Below, one piece after another: positions 7,831 to 16,522 of a stretch of DNA of 64,000 bases. Origin of the DNA: Cognaticolwellia aestuarii (GTDB lineage Bacteria; Pseudomonadota; Gammaproteobacteria; Enterobacterales; Alteromonadaceae). Every line of letters starts with the position of its first letter. Position 1 is the first letter of the stretch. Below the pieces are notes generated by a model. The model was not told the origin of the DNA and made no database searches. It worked only from the letters and a program-made list of their open reading frames with translations. Made by a program: the position numbers and the translations under genes. The stretch covers positions 1 to 64,000 of the forward strand of contig NZ_MUZV01000016.1 in the NCBI RefSeq assembly GCF_002000025.1, given 5' to 3'.

Positions 7831-8451
7831 ATGAAAAAAATTATCATGACTGTTTTACTAGGATTAAGTGCAGTAGTTACTGCCAATGCCGCACAAGGTG
7901 ATGCCGAAGCAGGCAAAGGCAAAACAGCTATGTGTGCTGCTTGTCATGGCCCTGACGGCAATAGTTTAGTTCCTATGTACCCTAAATTAGCGGGACAAAG
8001 CGCTAGCTACTTAGTTAAACAGCTTACTGAATTTAAGCTGGGCATGACATCTGCAGGTAAATCAGGCCGTGTCGACCCTGTAATGGGTGGAATGGCAATG
8101 GCGCTCAGCGAACAAGATATAGCTGACGTTTCTGCCTTTTATGCTAGCCAAAAAAGCACAGCTGGCAATGGTGTTGCGAATGCTGAAGGTAAAAAACTGT
8201 ATTTAGGCGGAAATGCCGAAATGGAAGTTACCGCATGTGTAGCTTGTCATGGTATCAACGGTAAAGGCATGCCAAGCGCCGGTTTCCCTGCCCTTGCTAG
8301 CCAAAATGCAGAGTACTTAAAAAGTCAGTTAGAGAAATTTCGCAGTGGTGCACGCAACAATGACCTAAATGGCATGATGCAAGGTGTGGCTGCCAATTTA
8401 ACTGATGAAGAGATTACTGCTTTATCACAATATATGTCGTCGTTAAAGTAA
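7831..8451 (+). CDS. Dihaem cytochrome c4
   Basis: A 206-residue periplasmic cytochrome with signal peptide MKKIIMTVLLGLSAVVTANA. Two haem sites, CAACH (35-39) and CVACH (136-140), lie in two homologous class I domains; methionines in VMGGMAMAL and LNGMMQGVA are the likely sixth ligands. The size and layout are those of cytochrome c4, an electron donor to cbb3-type and related oxidases. It is very like the second half of the tetrahaem gene upstream, showing that the larger gene arose by duplication of this unit. It has its own leader region and ends in a hairpin shared with the convergent OMP gene. Confidence 0.93.
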   Translation: MKKIIMTVLLGLSAVVTANAAQGDAEAGKGKTAMCAACHGPDGNSLVPMYPKLAGQSASYLVKQLTEFKLGMTSAGKSGRVDPVMGGMAMALSEQDIADVSAFYASQKSTAGNGVANAEGKKLYLGGNAEMEVTACVACHGINGKGMPSAGFPALASQNAEYLKSQLEKFRSGARNNDLNGMMQGVAANLTDEEITALSQYMSSLK

Positions 8452-8489
8452 TCATGATATAGCTTATTATTAATGAAGCCATTTCATCA

Positions 8490-8526
8490 TTTAATGCCAA
8501 CAAGTTCGAAGCTAGTTGGCATTAAA
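8490..8526. terminator. Convergent-gene hairpin
   Basis: Perfect 12-bp stem TTTAATGCCAAC / GTTGGCATTAAA with a 13-nt loop between two convergent genes. It has no T run on either side, so intrinsic termination is plausible but not certain. Confidence 0.55.
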
Positions 8527-8558
8527 CATTTAGCAGATGAATTAATTTATCCTAATAC

Positions 8559-9065
8559 TTAAAAGGCGTATTTAAAGCCAACCGTTAATACATCTGTTCC
8601 ATCATAGCTTTCATACGAGGCTTCAATATTGATGTTGTCATTAATTTTTTTACCAACACCGCCACCAAACCCAAACTCCCAATCATCATCGCTTTTTGAA
8701 ACACCGTCATAGCTGGTTTTAATATCTAAATTGGCATAAGAAGGCATCGCATATAAGTACACGCCATTATCATAATTGTATTGTGCACGTACTGACAAGG
8801 CAGTAAAACGCTTAACGTCTATTTTAACACCGTATAGCTTGTCGTCAGAAACACCAGTACCAAGGCGCAGTTCCGGCATAAAAGAAAATTTACTGCCTTC
8901 TTTGGCAAAGTCATATGCAATAGAACCATAAACAACGCCGAGTGAAATTGAATCTCCGTCTTCGCTGTCGGATAAGTTGGCGTAACCTGCACCTGCCAAC
9001 CAATCAGCAGAGGCAGTTAAAGGTAAAACAAGAACAGAAAGTGCAATAAGTGATTTTTTAAGCAC
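8559..9065 (-). CDS. Outer-membrane beta-barrel protein
   Basis: The 168-residue product begins with a cleavable signal peptide (MLKKSLIALSVLVLPLTASA) and then alternates hydrophobic and polar residues in about eight short strands (GAGYANLS, SISLGVVYGSIAYDF, FSFMPELRLGTG, VYLYAMPSYANLDI, WEFGFGGGVGKKI, INIEASYESYDG, VLTVGFKYAF). It ends in phenylalanine, the usual BAM recognition signal. It fits an eight-stranded OmpA/OmpW-like barrel of the OMP_b-brl type. The function is unknown. An AGGAG-like site precedes the ATG. It is transcribed alone. Confidence 0.8.
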   Translation of the reverse strand: MLKKSLIALSVLVLPLTASADWLAGAGYANLSDSEDGDSISLGVVYGSIAYDFAKEGSKFSFMPELRLGTGVSDDKLYGVKIDVKRFTALSVRAQYNYDNGVYLYAMPSYANLDIKTSYDGVSKSDDDWEFGFGGGVGKKINDNINIEASYESYDGTDVLTVGFKYAF

Positions 9066-9269
9066 AGTTAACTCCTTTTATTTATTAAAATAGGTTATAA
9101 GCCGCGCATGCTAACAAAGGCCATTTTGTTAATCAATTGTTAAAATGTATAATCACTCTATAAAAGGTAACAAAGCATGACTTGGCCAACAAAAAGCTAA
9201 AATAAGCACAGACACAGTACAAACTTTCAAGCTATGATCTACACACTTTGCAAATCACAGGCTGATATC

Positions 9270-9848
9270 ATGATAAAAATTATTCCCCCATCACAATTTA
9301 AAACCGTGCCATGGAAAAATGGCCAAGGGGAAACTATCGAATTGATCATCAATCCTGGTGGCACTTTAGATAACTTTGATTGGCGTTTAAGTATGGCAAG
9401 CGTAGTCGAAGATGGCATTTTTTCGAACTTCCAAGGCTACACCCGTAACTTAATTCTTATTGACGGCGATGGCATAAATTTACAACACAATGACAACAAA
9501 ATTGATCGTTTAACTAATTTGCTAGACATAGCAACTTTTGATGGTGGCAATAAAACTGTCGGCAATTTACACAGCAATGAAATAACCGATTTCAATGTTA
9601 TTACGCGTACTTCGCGATGTAACGTTAAGGTGAGTTGTCAGTTGAAAGCGGTTGATTATATGTTGGAAAAAAGCGATTTATGTTTTATTTATAGCTTATT
9701 CAATACGGCTGAGTTAACGGTAAGCACAACACAAGAAGTGATCACCTTACCTGCACAGCATTTAATGAAAATAACAGATTTACCCGAAAATTATACTCAG
9801 CTCAATGGTCAGTACCTGATTATTGTTTATTTAAGCTATCGCACTTAA
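9270..9848 (+). CDS. HutD/Ves family protein
   Basis: A cupin-fold protein of 192 residues with the HutD signature: IIPPSQFKTVPWKNGQGETIEL, then DFDWRLSMASVVEDGIFSNF and GYTRNLILIDGDG. In other bacteria HutD is found with histidine-utilisation genes and Ves with cold-induced growth in E. coli; no catalytic activity is established. No hut genes lie nearby. The frame is open back to an ATG at 9234, but the ATG at 9270 gives an N-terminus colinear with homologues, so I use that start. Confidence 0.8.
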   Translation: MIKIIPPSQFKTVPWKNGQGETIELIINPGGTLDNFDWRLSMASVVEDGIFSNFQGYTRNLILIDGDGINLQHNDNKIDRLTNLLDIATFDGGNKTVGNLHSNEITDFNVITRTSRCNVKVSCQLKAVDYMLEKSDLCFIYSLFNTAELTVSTTQEVITLPAQHLMKITDLPENYTQLNGQYLIIVYLSYRT

Positions 9849-9936
9849 TACGCAAGTGACATAGCCGGTTGTTAATCGCTATAAATATACTATCTAACTT
9901 TTAACTATGATTTTTTCTTTTGTGTGCAGTAATCTG

Positions 9937-10076
9937 ATGGCAGAAAATAAAAATCATACTTACGGCATTACATTGCTCCCCATAACAGTATCTTGGTTTT
10001 AGGGAGTAATATAATACTGACAGTATCGGCCTTTACACTAAGGTTTGTTGCACTTTTATTGTCGCCTCTGCCATAG
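9937..10076 (+). pseudogene. N-terminal scrap of an EamA/DMT-type transporter
   Basis: ATG 9937 reads MAENKNHTYGITLLPITVSW then F and TAG at 10000-10002. One frame over, from 10002, the text continues GSNIILTVSAFTLRFVALLL then SPLP and TAG at 10074-10076. Joined, this resembles the first helix and start of helix two of EamA-domain transporters, whose hallmark is W-G-(S/T)-N/x followed by P-x-x-x-x-x-x-R-F. A small indel at the G run near 10002 and loss of everything downstream make it a relic. Recognition rests on about 45 residues. Confidence 0.4.
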
Positions 10077-10213
10077 CCTATTGGCTTATATTGAGAAAGC
10101 TAACTCCATGTTGTTTAAGTACATTTGGTATATCTAATATTATATAGCAACTCAATTATGAGCTTTCGCGGGTAGTAGAATATTAAAATTCAACACAGCC
10201 TAAGGACATTAAT
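10077..10213. other. Spacer before the S10 peptidase
   Basis: Together with 9849-9936 this spacer shows no intact gene besides the transporter relic. An AAGGAC ribosome-binding site lies at 10202-10207 ahead of the peptidase ATG. Confidence 0.5.
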
Positions 10214-11737
10214 ATGACATTTAGACACTTTATAACGTTAACGACGCTGCTATTGGTTTTATCGCCATTAGCCAATGCAGAATTTGAGCGCAAAATTGCT
10301 ATTGATGAAAGCAGTACAAGTAGCCATAGCACTAAAGTTAACGGTAAGTCATTCGACTACACCGCAACTACAGGTACTCAACCGGTTTGGGATGAAGAAG
10401 GTAACCCAACGGCTAGCCTATTTTATACTTATTACCAACGCTCAAAAGTAAAAAACAGAGCGGCTCGTCCATTATTGATCTCATTCAATGGCGGTCCTGG
10501 CTCTGCGTCAGTTTGGATGCATGTTGCTTATACTGGCCCTAAAGTACTCAATGTTGATAGTGAAGGTTTTCCATTACAGCCTTATGGCGTAAAAACTAAT
10601 GAGTTTTCTATTTTAGATACTGCTGATATTGTTTTTGTTAACCCAGTTAACACTGGCTATTCTCGTGTTTTACCTAATAAAGACGGCAAGATGCCATCCA
10701 AAGCAGAACAAAAGAAAATGTTCTTTGGTGTTAACGCTGATGTTAAATACCTAGCCGACTGGATTAATACTTTTGTCACTCGTCACAACCGCTGGCAGTC
10801 ACCTAAATACTTGATCGGAGAAAGCTACGGCACCACTCGCGTTTCAGGCTTAGCATTAGAGCTACAATCACGTCAGTGGATGTACCTTAATGGCGTAATT
10901 TTAGTATCACCAACGGATATTGGTATCAAACGTGACGGTCCAGTAAAAGCAGCAAACCGCTTACCTTATTTTGCCGCTACCGCTTGGTATCACAAAGCCT
11001 TAACTGCTGACTTACAAAGCCGTGACTTATTAGAAATATTACCCGAAATTGAACAGTTCACCCTTAATGAATACTTACCTGCACTGGCTAAAGGTGGCTT
11101 TATTGCTGCTGACGAAAAACAGCGAATTGCAGAGCAAGTTTCTCGGTATTCTGGCTTATCAGTACAGGAAGTATTAAGAAATAATTTGGATATTGAAGCG
11201 TCTTATTTTTGGAAAGAAATACTACGTAATCGTGAACAAACAGTTGGCCGTTTAGACTCTCGTTATTTAGGTATTGATGAAAAAGTTAGCGGTAGTCGCC
11301 CTGATTACAATGCCGAGCTGACCTCATGGTTACACAGCTTTACACCAGCTATTAACTATTACTTACGCGAAGAGCTTAATTACAAAACCGACATTAAATA
11401 CAATATGTTTGGTAATGTGCACCCTTGGGATAGAAGCAACAACAAAACAGGTGAAAACTTACGTTTAGCTATGGCGCAAAATCCTTATTTGAACGTGATG
11501 ATCCAATCAGGCTATTACGATGGGGCAACGAATTACTTTGACGCAAAATATACCTTATCACAGCTTGATCCCAGTGGAAAAATGCGTGATAGATTATCGT
11601 TTAAAGGCTATAAAAGTGGCCATATGATGTACTTACGTTATCAAGATTTAGAAGCATCTAATCAAGATATTCGTCAGTTTATGAAAGCAACATTACCCAA
11701 TAAAACTACGCCTGCAAAGTATCACAGCAAGCCGTAA
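10214..11737 (+). CDS. S10-family serine carboxypeptidase-like peptidase, exported
   Basis: A 507-residue protein with a signal peptide (MTFRHFITLTTLLLVLSPLANA) and the alpha/beta-hydrolase core of family S10. FNGGPGSASVWMH forms the oxyanion region, GESYGTTR carries the nucleophile Ser204, and YDGATNYFDAKY and YKSGHMMYL near the C-terminus hold the likely Asp and His of the triad. S10 enzymes remove C-terminal residues at acidic pH in eukaryotes; bacterial ones of this size are periplasmic or secreted and poorly studied. It is a single-gene unit. A large inverted repeat follows at 11772-11812. Confidence 0.88.
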   Translation: MTFRHFITLTTLLLVLSPLANAEFERKIAIDESSTSSHSTKVNGKSFDYTATTGTQPVWDEEGNPTASLFYTYYQRSKVKNRAARPLLISFNGGPGSASVWMHVAYTGPKVLNVDSEGFPLQPYGVKTNEFSILDTADIVFVNPVNTGYSRVLPNKDGKMPSKAEQKKMFFGVNADVKYLADWINTFVTRHNRWQSPKYLIGESYGTTRVSGLALELQSRQWMYLNGVILVSPTDIGIKRDGPVKAANRLPYFAATAWYHKALTADLQSRDLLEILPEIEQFTLNEYLPALAKGGFIAADEKQRIAEQVSRYSGLSVQEVLRNNLDIEASYFWKEILRNREQTVGRLDSRYLGIDEKVSGSRPDYNAELTSWLHSFTPAINYYLREELNYKTDIKYNMFGNVHPWDRSNNKTGENLRLAMAQNPYLNVMIQSGYYDGATNYFDAKYTLSQLDPSGKMRDRLSFKGYKSGHMMYLRYQDLEASNQDIRQFMKATLPNKTTPAKYHSKP

Positions 11738-11771
11738 GTTAATGGCTAATACACGTTAGATAAAATATTCA

Positions 11772-11812
11772 TCATGATACGCAAATTATATTAACTGACG
11801 AGCGTATCATGA
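11772..11812. terminator. Inverted repeat downstream of the S10 peptidase
   Basis: TCATGATACGC (11772-11782) and GCGTATCATGA (11802-11812) pair over 11 bp around a 19-nt loop. There is no T run, so this may be a protein-binding site or an RNA stability element instead of a terminator. Confidence 0.45.
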
Positions 11813-11912
11813 CAACTACATTACTCTAACAACTAAACAAGATTATGATTTAAATATAACTTTACAACAAATATAAACTTACACTTACACATATAGGTAT
11901 GATAAAAACTTT

Positions 11913-12467
11913 TTAACATACAATTTTGTGTAACACATTTTTACTACTCTGAATTGCTTCTATACTTTCTCCAGTCAAATATGCCGTAGTAATGGCTCCT
12001 TCTTTTAATAAACAGATAGCATTTAACAGATCAGGTGATTTAAAATTGAGTTTACTTTGAATAAGCTGGCGAACTTGTTCTTTGTGGTAGCGACAATAAT
12101 GAGAGATATCACTTTCTTGATTGCTAAATTCTGCTGAAGTATTTATGAAGAAGCATCCTCCAAAGCTACCTAAAGCCTGCTCATTACCATCAAACCAACT
12201 TTGTAACGATTCAAATAAACAGTCAATTAACTCATGGTCGCTACCCGGTCTGCTTAGCTTATCTTCCAGCCATTTAATGAAAACTTGGTGCCTTTGGTTT
12301 AACACCGCCATAATTAAATCATTTTTTCCATTAAAGTGACTATATAACGTTTTTTTTGCTACTCCCGATACTTTGATAATCTCATTAATACCAATTGAGT
12401 TAATGCCTTTGTAGTAAAATAGATCAAGTGCTGTGTTTAGCAGTAATTCTCGCTTCTGATTCATCAT
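11913..12467 (-). CDS. TetR-family repressor of the divergent HPP gene
   Basis: From the ATG at 12467 the product has 184 residues. Its N-terminal helix-turn-helix is typical of TetR regulators: ELLLNTALDLFYYKGINSIG, INEIIKVSGVAKKTLYSHF, KNDLIMAVL. The C-terminal ligand domain has GGCFFINTSAEF and ends in a helical dimer region, as in the YcdC/NemR-like group. The open frame extends to 12611 but that would run through the operator and into the neighbour, so the start is one of the clustered ATGs at 12485, 12467 or 12464. It is divergent to the HPP gene with a long inverted repeat between them, which suggests autoregulation and control of HPP. Confidence 0.85.
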   Translation of the reverse strand: MMNQKRELLLNTALDLFYYKGINSIGINEIIKVSGVAKKTLYSHFNGKNDLIMAVLNQRHQVFIKWLEDKLSRPGSDHELIDCLFESLQSWFDGNEQALGSFGGCFFINTSAEFSNQESDISHYCRYHKEQVRQLIQSKLNFKSPDLLNAICLLKEGAITTAYLTGESIEAIQSSKNVLHKIVC

Positions 12468-12505
12468 AGAGTCCCAAATGGTCATTTTATCTATATATTG
12501 ACAAA

Positions 12506-12551
12506 AGTAGAACAACTTGTCTATCATTGACAGTAGACAAGTTGTTCTACT
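12506..12551. promoter_or_regulatory. 18-bp inverted-repeat operator between tetR and HPP genes
   Basis: AGTAGAACAACTTGTCTA (12506-12523) is repeated as its exact reverse complement at 12534-12551, with a 10-base centre. Each arm is itself nearly palindromic, so two repressor dimers could bind. The TTGACA at 12527-12532 is a good -35 for the HPP gene and lies in the centre, so binding would block it. Confidence 0.8.
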
Positions 12552-12565
12552 TATTAAGGGTGTAT

Positions 12566-13021
12566 ATGAATCGTTATTGGTTATCCATCGTCGCTGGTGT
12601 TGGTGCAGCATTCACTATTGGTTTGTTATTGTTAATTGAAGCTAAAATGGCAAATATAGTACTGGTTATGGCTCCATTTGGAGCCAGCGCTGTACTGGTA
12701 TTTGGTGTAGCAAGTAGCCCTTTGGCTCAACCTAAAAATGTCATTTTGGGGCATTTAATCACTGCATTTATTGGCGTGTTTTTTTACCAATATATAGGCG
12801 TAACTCCAGTGACACTCGCAATAGCGACAGGACTAGGCGTTACTAGTATGCTGGTTTCAAAAACAACACACCCACCTGCCGGTGCTAACCCTATTTTGAT
12901 TATGCTTTCAGGCCAGGGCTGGTTATTTTTGGTGACGCCAGTATTGATCGGCTCTATCATTATTGTCTTCATGGGGAAGGGATTTGAAAAGTTACAACAG
13001 CACCACCCTAGCAAAGCGTAA
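12566..13021 (+). CDS. HPP-family integral membrane protein
   Basis: A 151-residue protein with four to five hydrophobic helices and the family signature THPPAGANP at about 100-108. HPP proteins include a cyanobacterial chloroplast-type nitrite transporter, but most members have no known substrate. The ATG at 12566 has AAGGG six bases upstream; the longer frame from a TTG at 12527 would start inside the operator and is rejected. Control by the divergent TetR gene suggests that an organic or reactive ligand induces it; this is inference. A hairpin terminator follows. Confidence 0.87.
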   Translation: MNRYWLSIVAGVGAAFTIGLLLLIEAKMANIVLVMAPFGASAVLVFGVASSPLAQPKNVILGHLITAFIGVFFYQYIGVTPVTLAIATGLGVTSMLVSKTTHPPAGANPILIMLSGQGWLFLVTPVLIGSIIIVFMGKGFEKLQQHHPSKA

Positions 13022-13097
13022 TATGAGATAGGTATTTAGATTTAATATCAATATTTTACACAATTATTTACAGACACTTACTACTAAGCCCTATGTA

Positions 13098-13131
13098 GAT
13101 AAAAAGAAACGTTTATACGTTCCTTTTTATC
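13098..13131 (+). terminator. Terminator after the HPP gene
   Basis: GATAAAAAG-A-AACGT pairs with ACGTT-C-CTTTTTATC around TTAT: a 15-bp stem with one mismatch and a T-rich 3' arm. Confidence 0.65.
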
Positions 13132-13191
13132 TTCAGCCCATTTATATCTCCCTGCTAAAGGGGGTTATAGCGCTAAACTTAACAATAAGGT

Positions 13192-13221
13192 GATAATGAG
13201 CTTTTCAGAAAGCTCATTATC
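13192..13221. terminator. Perfect 13-bp hairpin at the 3' end of the M16 peptidase gene
   Basis: GATAATGAGCTTT / AAAGCTCATTATC with a TCAG loop lies eight bases beyond the M16 stop. There is no T run in the M16 direction. Confidence 0.6.
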
Positions 13222-13229
13222 TACTGTTG

Positions 13230-16079
13230 CTATATTTCGTAGTCAATCACTTCATAACCTAGGGCTTCTAGTTGTGGTTTTAAGGTTTTAGTATCGCCAA
13301 CCACCACCATTAACATCTCTTTTATATTTAAATGCTTTTGCGCTAAAGCATTAATTTCTTCTTTGCTAATGTTCTTAACAATTTCATTGCGCTGCTTAAC
13401 AAAGTCAGCGCTAAGATTATGCTCTAAAATTTGCGCTAAGAAACTGAGCTTACTGCCCGGTGTTTCATACTTCAAAGCATCTTTCTGGTTAATTGCGTTG
13501 CGCATAAAGGCCAATTCTTCATCACTGATACCCTTATCAGCATAGTGTTGAATTTCTTTCACAAATTCAACAATTGACTTATCCGTAACATCAGCGCGTA
13601 CTTCAGCACTGGCAGTATATACGCCTGAAAACTTATCACCGTAGAAATAAGAACGTGCACCGTAGGTATAGCCTTTGTCCTCACGTAAATTTAAATTAAT
13701 GCGACTATTAAATGCGCCACCCAATGGAAAATTCATTAAATAAGCACGATAGTACTCACCCGTCACATCTTGGGTTAATGAACGCTTACCGATGCGAATA
13801 GCTGATTGCGCTGCATTATCCTTGTTCACTAAATAAATAACCCCTGTTTTAGCCTTTGACGCAGGTAGATCAAGTGACAGTTTTTTACCTGCACCAGTTA
13901 GCGGCTTAAATATCGCTAACGATTGTAAAACACGTGCTTTGGCGAGATCAGATACTAATATTATTTCACTGTCTTTTGGCTTAACTTGTTGCTCATAAAG
14001 TGCTTTTACATCAGCCAATTGAATATTATTCAATGACGCTTGCGAACCAGCGCTAGAAATGGCTGCAATGTTATCAGCATGCAGTAATTGACGATAAGCC
14101 GTTGATGCTAAATAGCCAGCGTCTTTTTTACCATTAATAGCATCTTGTATTGCGTTGCTTTTATTACGCTGAAATTCATTGCTTAAAAATGCTGGTGCGG
14201 TGAGTTTTTCATAAACTAATGCAAGTGTTGCATCCAAGTGCTTGGTTAAGGTGTTTACATTAATCGCTAAATAACTATTACCAGCAGAGATACCCACTGA
14301 AGCGCCTAGCTTTTGTAGTTCCTTACTCATATCCTCAGCACTGCGTTTAGTTGTCGACTCATTCAACATGGCAGCCAATAATGATGCGGTTCCCGCTTTA
14401 TCTTTACTTTCGTAATAGTGACCTGCAGGGATTTTGATCAATATTGAAGTGGTTGGTGTTTCCTTGCTCTGAGTCGCTAAGATTTTAATACCATTAGCAA
14501 AGGTTTCTTGCCACATTTTTGGCACATCAACAGCTTTATTCGCCCCTGCTGTTGGCACTATACTGCGATCAAAATCATCTATCGCTTTACGTACTTTTAA
14601 GTCGCTATCGGTTGTTTGAACTTGCTCAGGAATAACGCGTGTTGGAGGCGTAAAATTATCTTCAGCGGCAACCAAATGCTTTTGTCCTTTTGGTACCACA
14701 CTCATGATAACGCCATGCTTATCTTTGATATACTTTTTATAAACACGCATAACATCGGCTTTAGTTACTTCGGCATAACGGGCAATGTCTTGTTCAATAT
14801 AGTTAGGATCGCCCTTAAAAGTTTCATTGGCCGCTAATTGGCTCACTTTACCTGCCACACTTTGTAAACCAAACACAAAATTAGCTTCCATAGAGGCTTT
14901 GGCTTTTATTAAATCATCATCTTCAACACCGCGAGTTTCAAACTCAATTAAGCTGTCGCGAATAACTTTTTCCATATCCGCTAAGGTTTTACCTGAAGCA
15001 GGATGCGGTAACGCTAAAAGGTTAAAGCTACAAGCGAGCTCAGCACATGGATGATTGACTGAGGCTTGTACCGCTAATTGATTTTTTACCAAATTTTTAT
15101 AAAGTAATGATGTTTTACCACCACCTAAAATACTCGACAATAAATCTAAGGGCGCTTCATCTTCATGTCGAACACTTACTGTCGGATAAGACATATAAAT
15201 TAACGGTAAATGTACATTGTCTTCCATCGAGATATAGCGATCAGCATCGATAGTAAAACTTGGTTTTTCTGGCATTTCCACTTTTGGCCCACGTGGAATA
15301 CTACCGAAGTACTTATTTACCATGGCTAATGTTTTTTCTACATCAACATCACCACCTATAGTTAAAGTCGCGTTATTTGGACCATACCAGCGTAAAAAAA
15401 ACGCTTTTAGGTCATTAACATTTACACGATTAAGATCTTCAATATAGCCTATAGTTTGCCATGAATATGGATGGCCTGCGGGGTACATGGCTTCTGCAAC
15501 GCGCTCACGCAATAAGCCGTAAGGGCGATTGTCGTAGCTTTGGCCACGCTCATTCTTTACCGTCTCACGCTGTATTTCAAACTTCTCTTGAGTTACCGCA
15601 TCCACTAAGAAGCCCATACGGTCAGCTTCTAACCAGAGCATTTTTTCTAATTGGTTAGCTGGTACGGTTTGAAAATAATTAGTACGATCACTGTTTGTTG
15701 TACCATTCATGGTACCACCAGACTCTGTCACTATTTTAAAGTGCTCTTCATCAGCAACATGCTCAGAGCCTTGAAACATCATATGCTCGAAAAAGTGTGC
15801 AAATCCTGATTTACCGACTTCTTCACGTCCCGAGCCAACATGATAAGTCATATCAACATGAACTAAGGGATCTGAATTGTCTTGATGCAAAATTAACGTT
15901 AGGCCGTTATCAAGCACATACTTTTGATATGGAATAACGGTCTTTCCCTCTTCAGCTTCAACCTGCTCAATAAAAGTCATTCCAGCAACTGTAGACGCTG
16001 AAGCGACACTGTCAACCGTATTGGTATTTTCACAAGCCACTAAAAAACTTAGTAATAATGGTAAGGTCCATTTCTTCAA
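13230..16079 (-). CDS. M16-family zinc metallopeptidase, lipoprotein
   Basis: The 949-residue product has a lipoprotein signal peptide (MKKWTLPLLLSFLVAC, acylated Cys16). The N-terminal half holds the inverted zinc motif HFFEH (95-99) with a downstream glutamate region (ETVKNERGQ). The second half is an M16 inactive-type domain with the GGAFNSRINLNLREDKGYTYG substrate-binding motif. This two-domain architecture matches bacterial insulinase-like or PqqL-type peptidases, which degrade peptides in the periplasm. It starts from an ATG with an AGAGGAAAA site. A TTGAG tandem repeat lies about 150 bases upstream. It is monocistronic. Confidence 0.93.
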   Translation of the reverse strand: MKKWTLPLLLSFLVACENTNTVDSVASASTVAGMTFIEQVEAEEGKTVIPYQKYVLDNGLTLILHQDNSDPLVHVDMTYHVGSGREEVGKSGFAHFFEHMMFQGSEHVADEEHFKIVTESGGTMNGTTNSDRTNYFQTVPANQLEKMLWLEADRMGFLVDAVTQEKFEIQRETVKNERGQSYDNRPYGLLRERVAEAMYPAGHPYSWQTIGYIEDLNRVNVNDLKAFFLRWYGPNNATLTIGGDVDVEKTLAMVNKYFGSIPRGPKVEMPEKPSFTIDADRYISMEDNVHLPLIYMSYPTVSVRHEDEAPLDLLSSILGGGKTSLLYKNLVKNQLAVQASVNHPCAELACSFNLLALPHPASGKTLADMEKVIRDSLIEFETRGVEDDDLIKAKASMEANFVFGLQSVAGKVSQLAANETFKGDPNYIEQDIARYAEVTKADVMRVYKKYIKDKHGVIMSVVPKGQKHLVAAEDNFTPPTRVIPEQVQTTDSDLKVRKAIDDFDRSIVPTAGANKAVDVPKMWQETFANGIKILATQSKETPTTSILIKIPAGHYYESKDKAGTASLLAAMLNESTTKRSAEDMSKELQKLGASVGISAGNSYLAINVNTLTKHLDATLALVYEKLTAPAFLSNEFQRNKSNAIQDAINGKKDAGYLASTAYRQLLHADNIAAISSAGSQASLNNIQLADVKALYEQQVKPKDSEIILVSDLAKARVLQSLAIFKPLTGAGKKLSLDLPASKAKTGVIYLVNKDNAAQSAIRIGKRSLTQDVTGEYYRAYLMNFPLGGAFNSRINLNLREDKGYTYGARSYFYGDKFSGVYTASAEVRADVTDKSIVEFVKEIQHYADKGISDEELAFMRNAINQKDALKYETPGSKLSFLAQILEHNLSADFVKQRNEIVKNISKEEINALAQKHLNIKEMLMVVVGDTKTLKPQLEALGYEVIDYEI

Positions 16080-16232
16080 AATATTTTCCTCTATTCAATC
16101 ATAGGTAATCGTGAACTGAGGGTAATATATCGTTATTAGCCGCAAGTACAATAGCTTAGCGCTTTTCAATGAAAAAATTGTGTAATTAACAGCATTAATA
16201 GCCCACACGAACCGTGTAAAGGTTAAGGTGTG

Positions 16233-16252
16233 TTGAGTTGAGTTGAGTTGAG
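16233..16252. repeat. Tandem pentanucleotide repeat (TTGAG)4
   Basis: Four perfect TTGAG units at 16233-16252, 154 bases or more upstream of the M16 peptidase start codon. Such repeats can change copy number and alter promoter spacing. Confidence 0.8.
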
Positions 16253-16384
16253 TAAAGCCATTGTGCGATATAATGGCAAGCAAACTAAAAGTGCGCGACA
16301 CTCGTTAGTGATTATTTTCTAATTTTCATCATATTATTTATGCGAACCAAATGTATCAATTTTAATTCAAGTAAATTTTAGACA

Positions 16385-16409
16385 ATAAAAAAGCAGCTTT
16401 CGCTGCTTC
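16385..16409 (-). terminator. Terminator of the small Cys-rich protein gene
   Basis: On the minus strand AAGCAGC-GAAA-GCTGCTT is followed by TTTTATT. Confidence 0.85.
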
Positions 16410-16426
16410 TTAACGTAGTAAGCAAA

Positions 16427-16522
16427 TTACTCTTCTTCAGTTGTTTCAACTGACTCTTCAGCTTGTTCTTGCTCTGCTACTGGTTCGTGACCTTCACCAC
16501 CACATTGACCACAACATCCCAT
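16427..16522 (-). CDS. 31-residue cysteine-rich acidic-tail protein
   Basis: ATG 16522 opens MGCCGQCGGEGHEPVAEQEQ and an acidic tail of Glu, Gln and Thr, ending at TAA 16427. A GGAG site lies eight bases upstream and a strong terminator follows, so this is a complete gene. The head has a Cys-Cys-x-x-Cys cluster and one His, able to bind a metal ion; the rest is probably disordered. It resembles small proteins annotated only by a CCG-x-C-type motif in marine gammaproteobacteria. The function is unknown. It lies between the M16 peptidase and the small RNA/polA locus. Confidence 0.75.
   Translation of the reverse strand: MGCCGQCGGEGHEPVAEQEQAEESVETTEEE

Noticed and set aside
12527-12565. TTG start of the HPP frame at 12527
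   Set aside because: It would place the start inside the operator and -35; ATG 12566 has AAGGG upstream.
16095-16301. 68-codon minus-strand frame upstream of the M16 gene
   Set aside because: It runs over the TTGAG repeat and has no ribosome-binding site; it looks like a chance frame.
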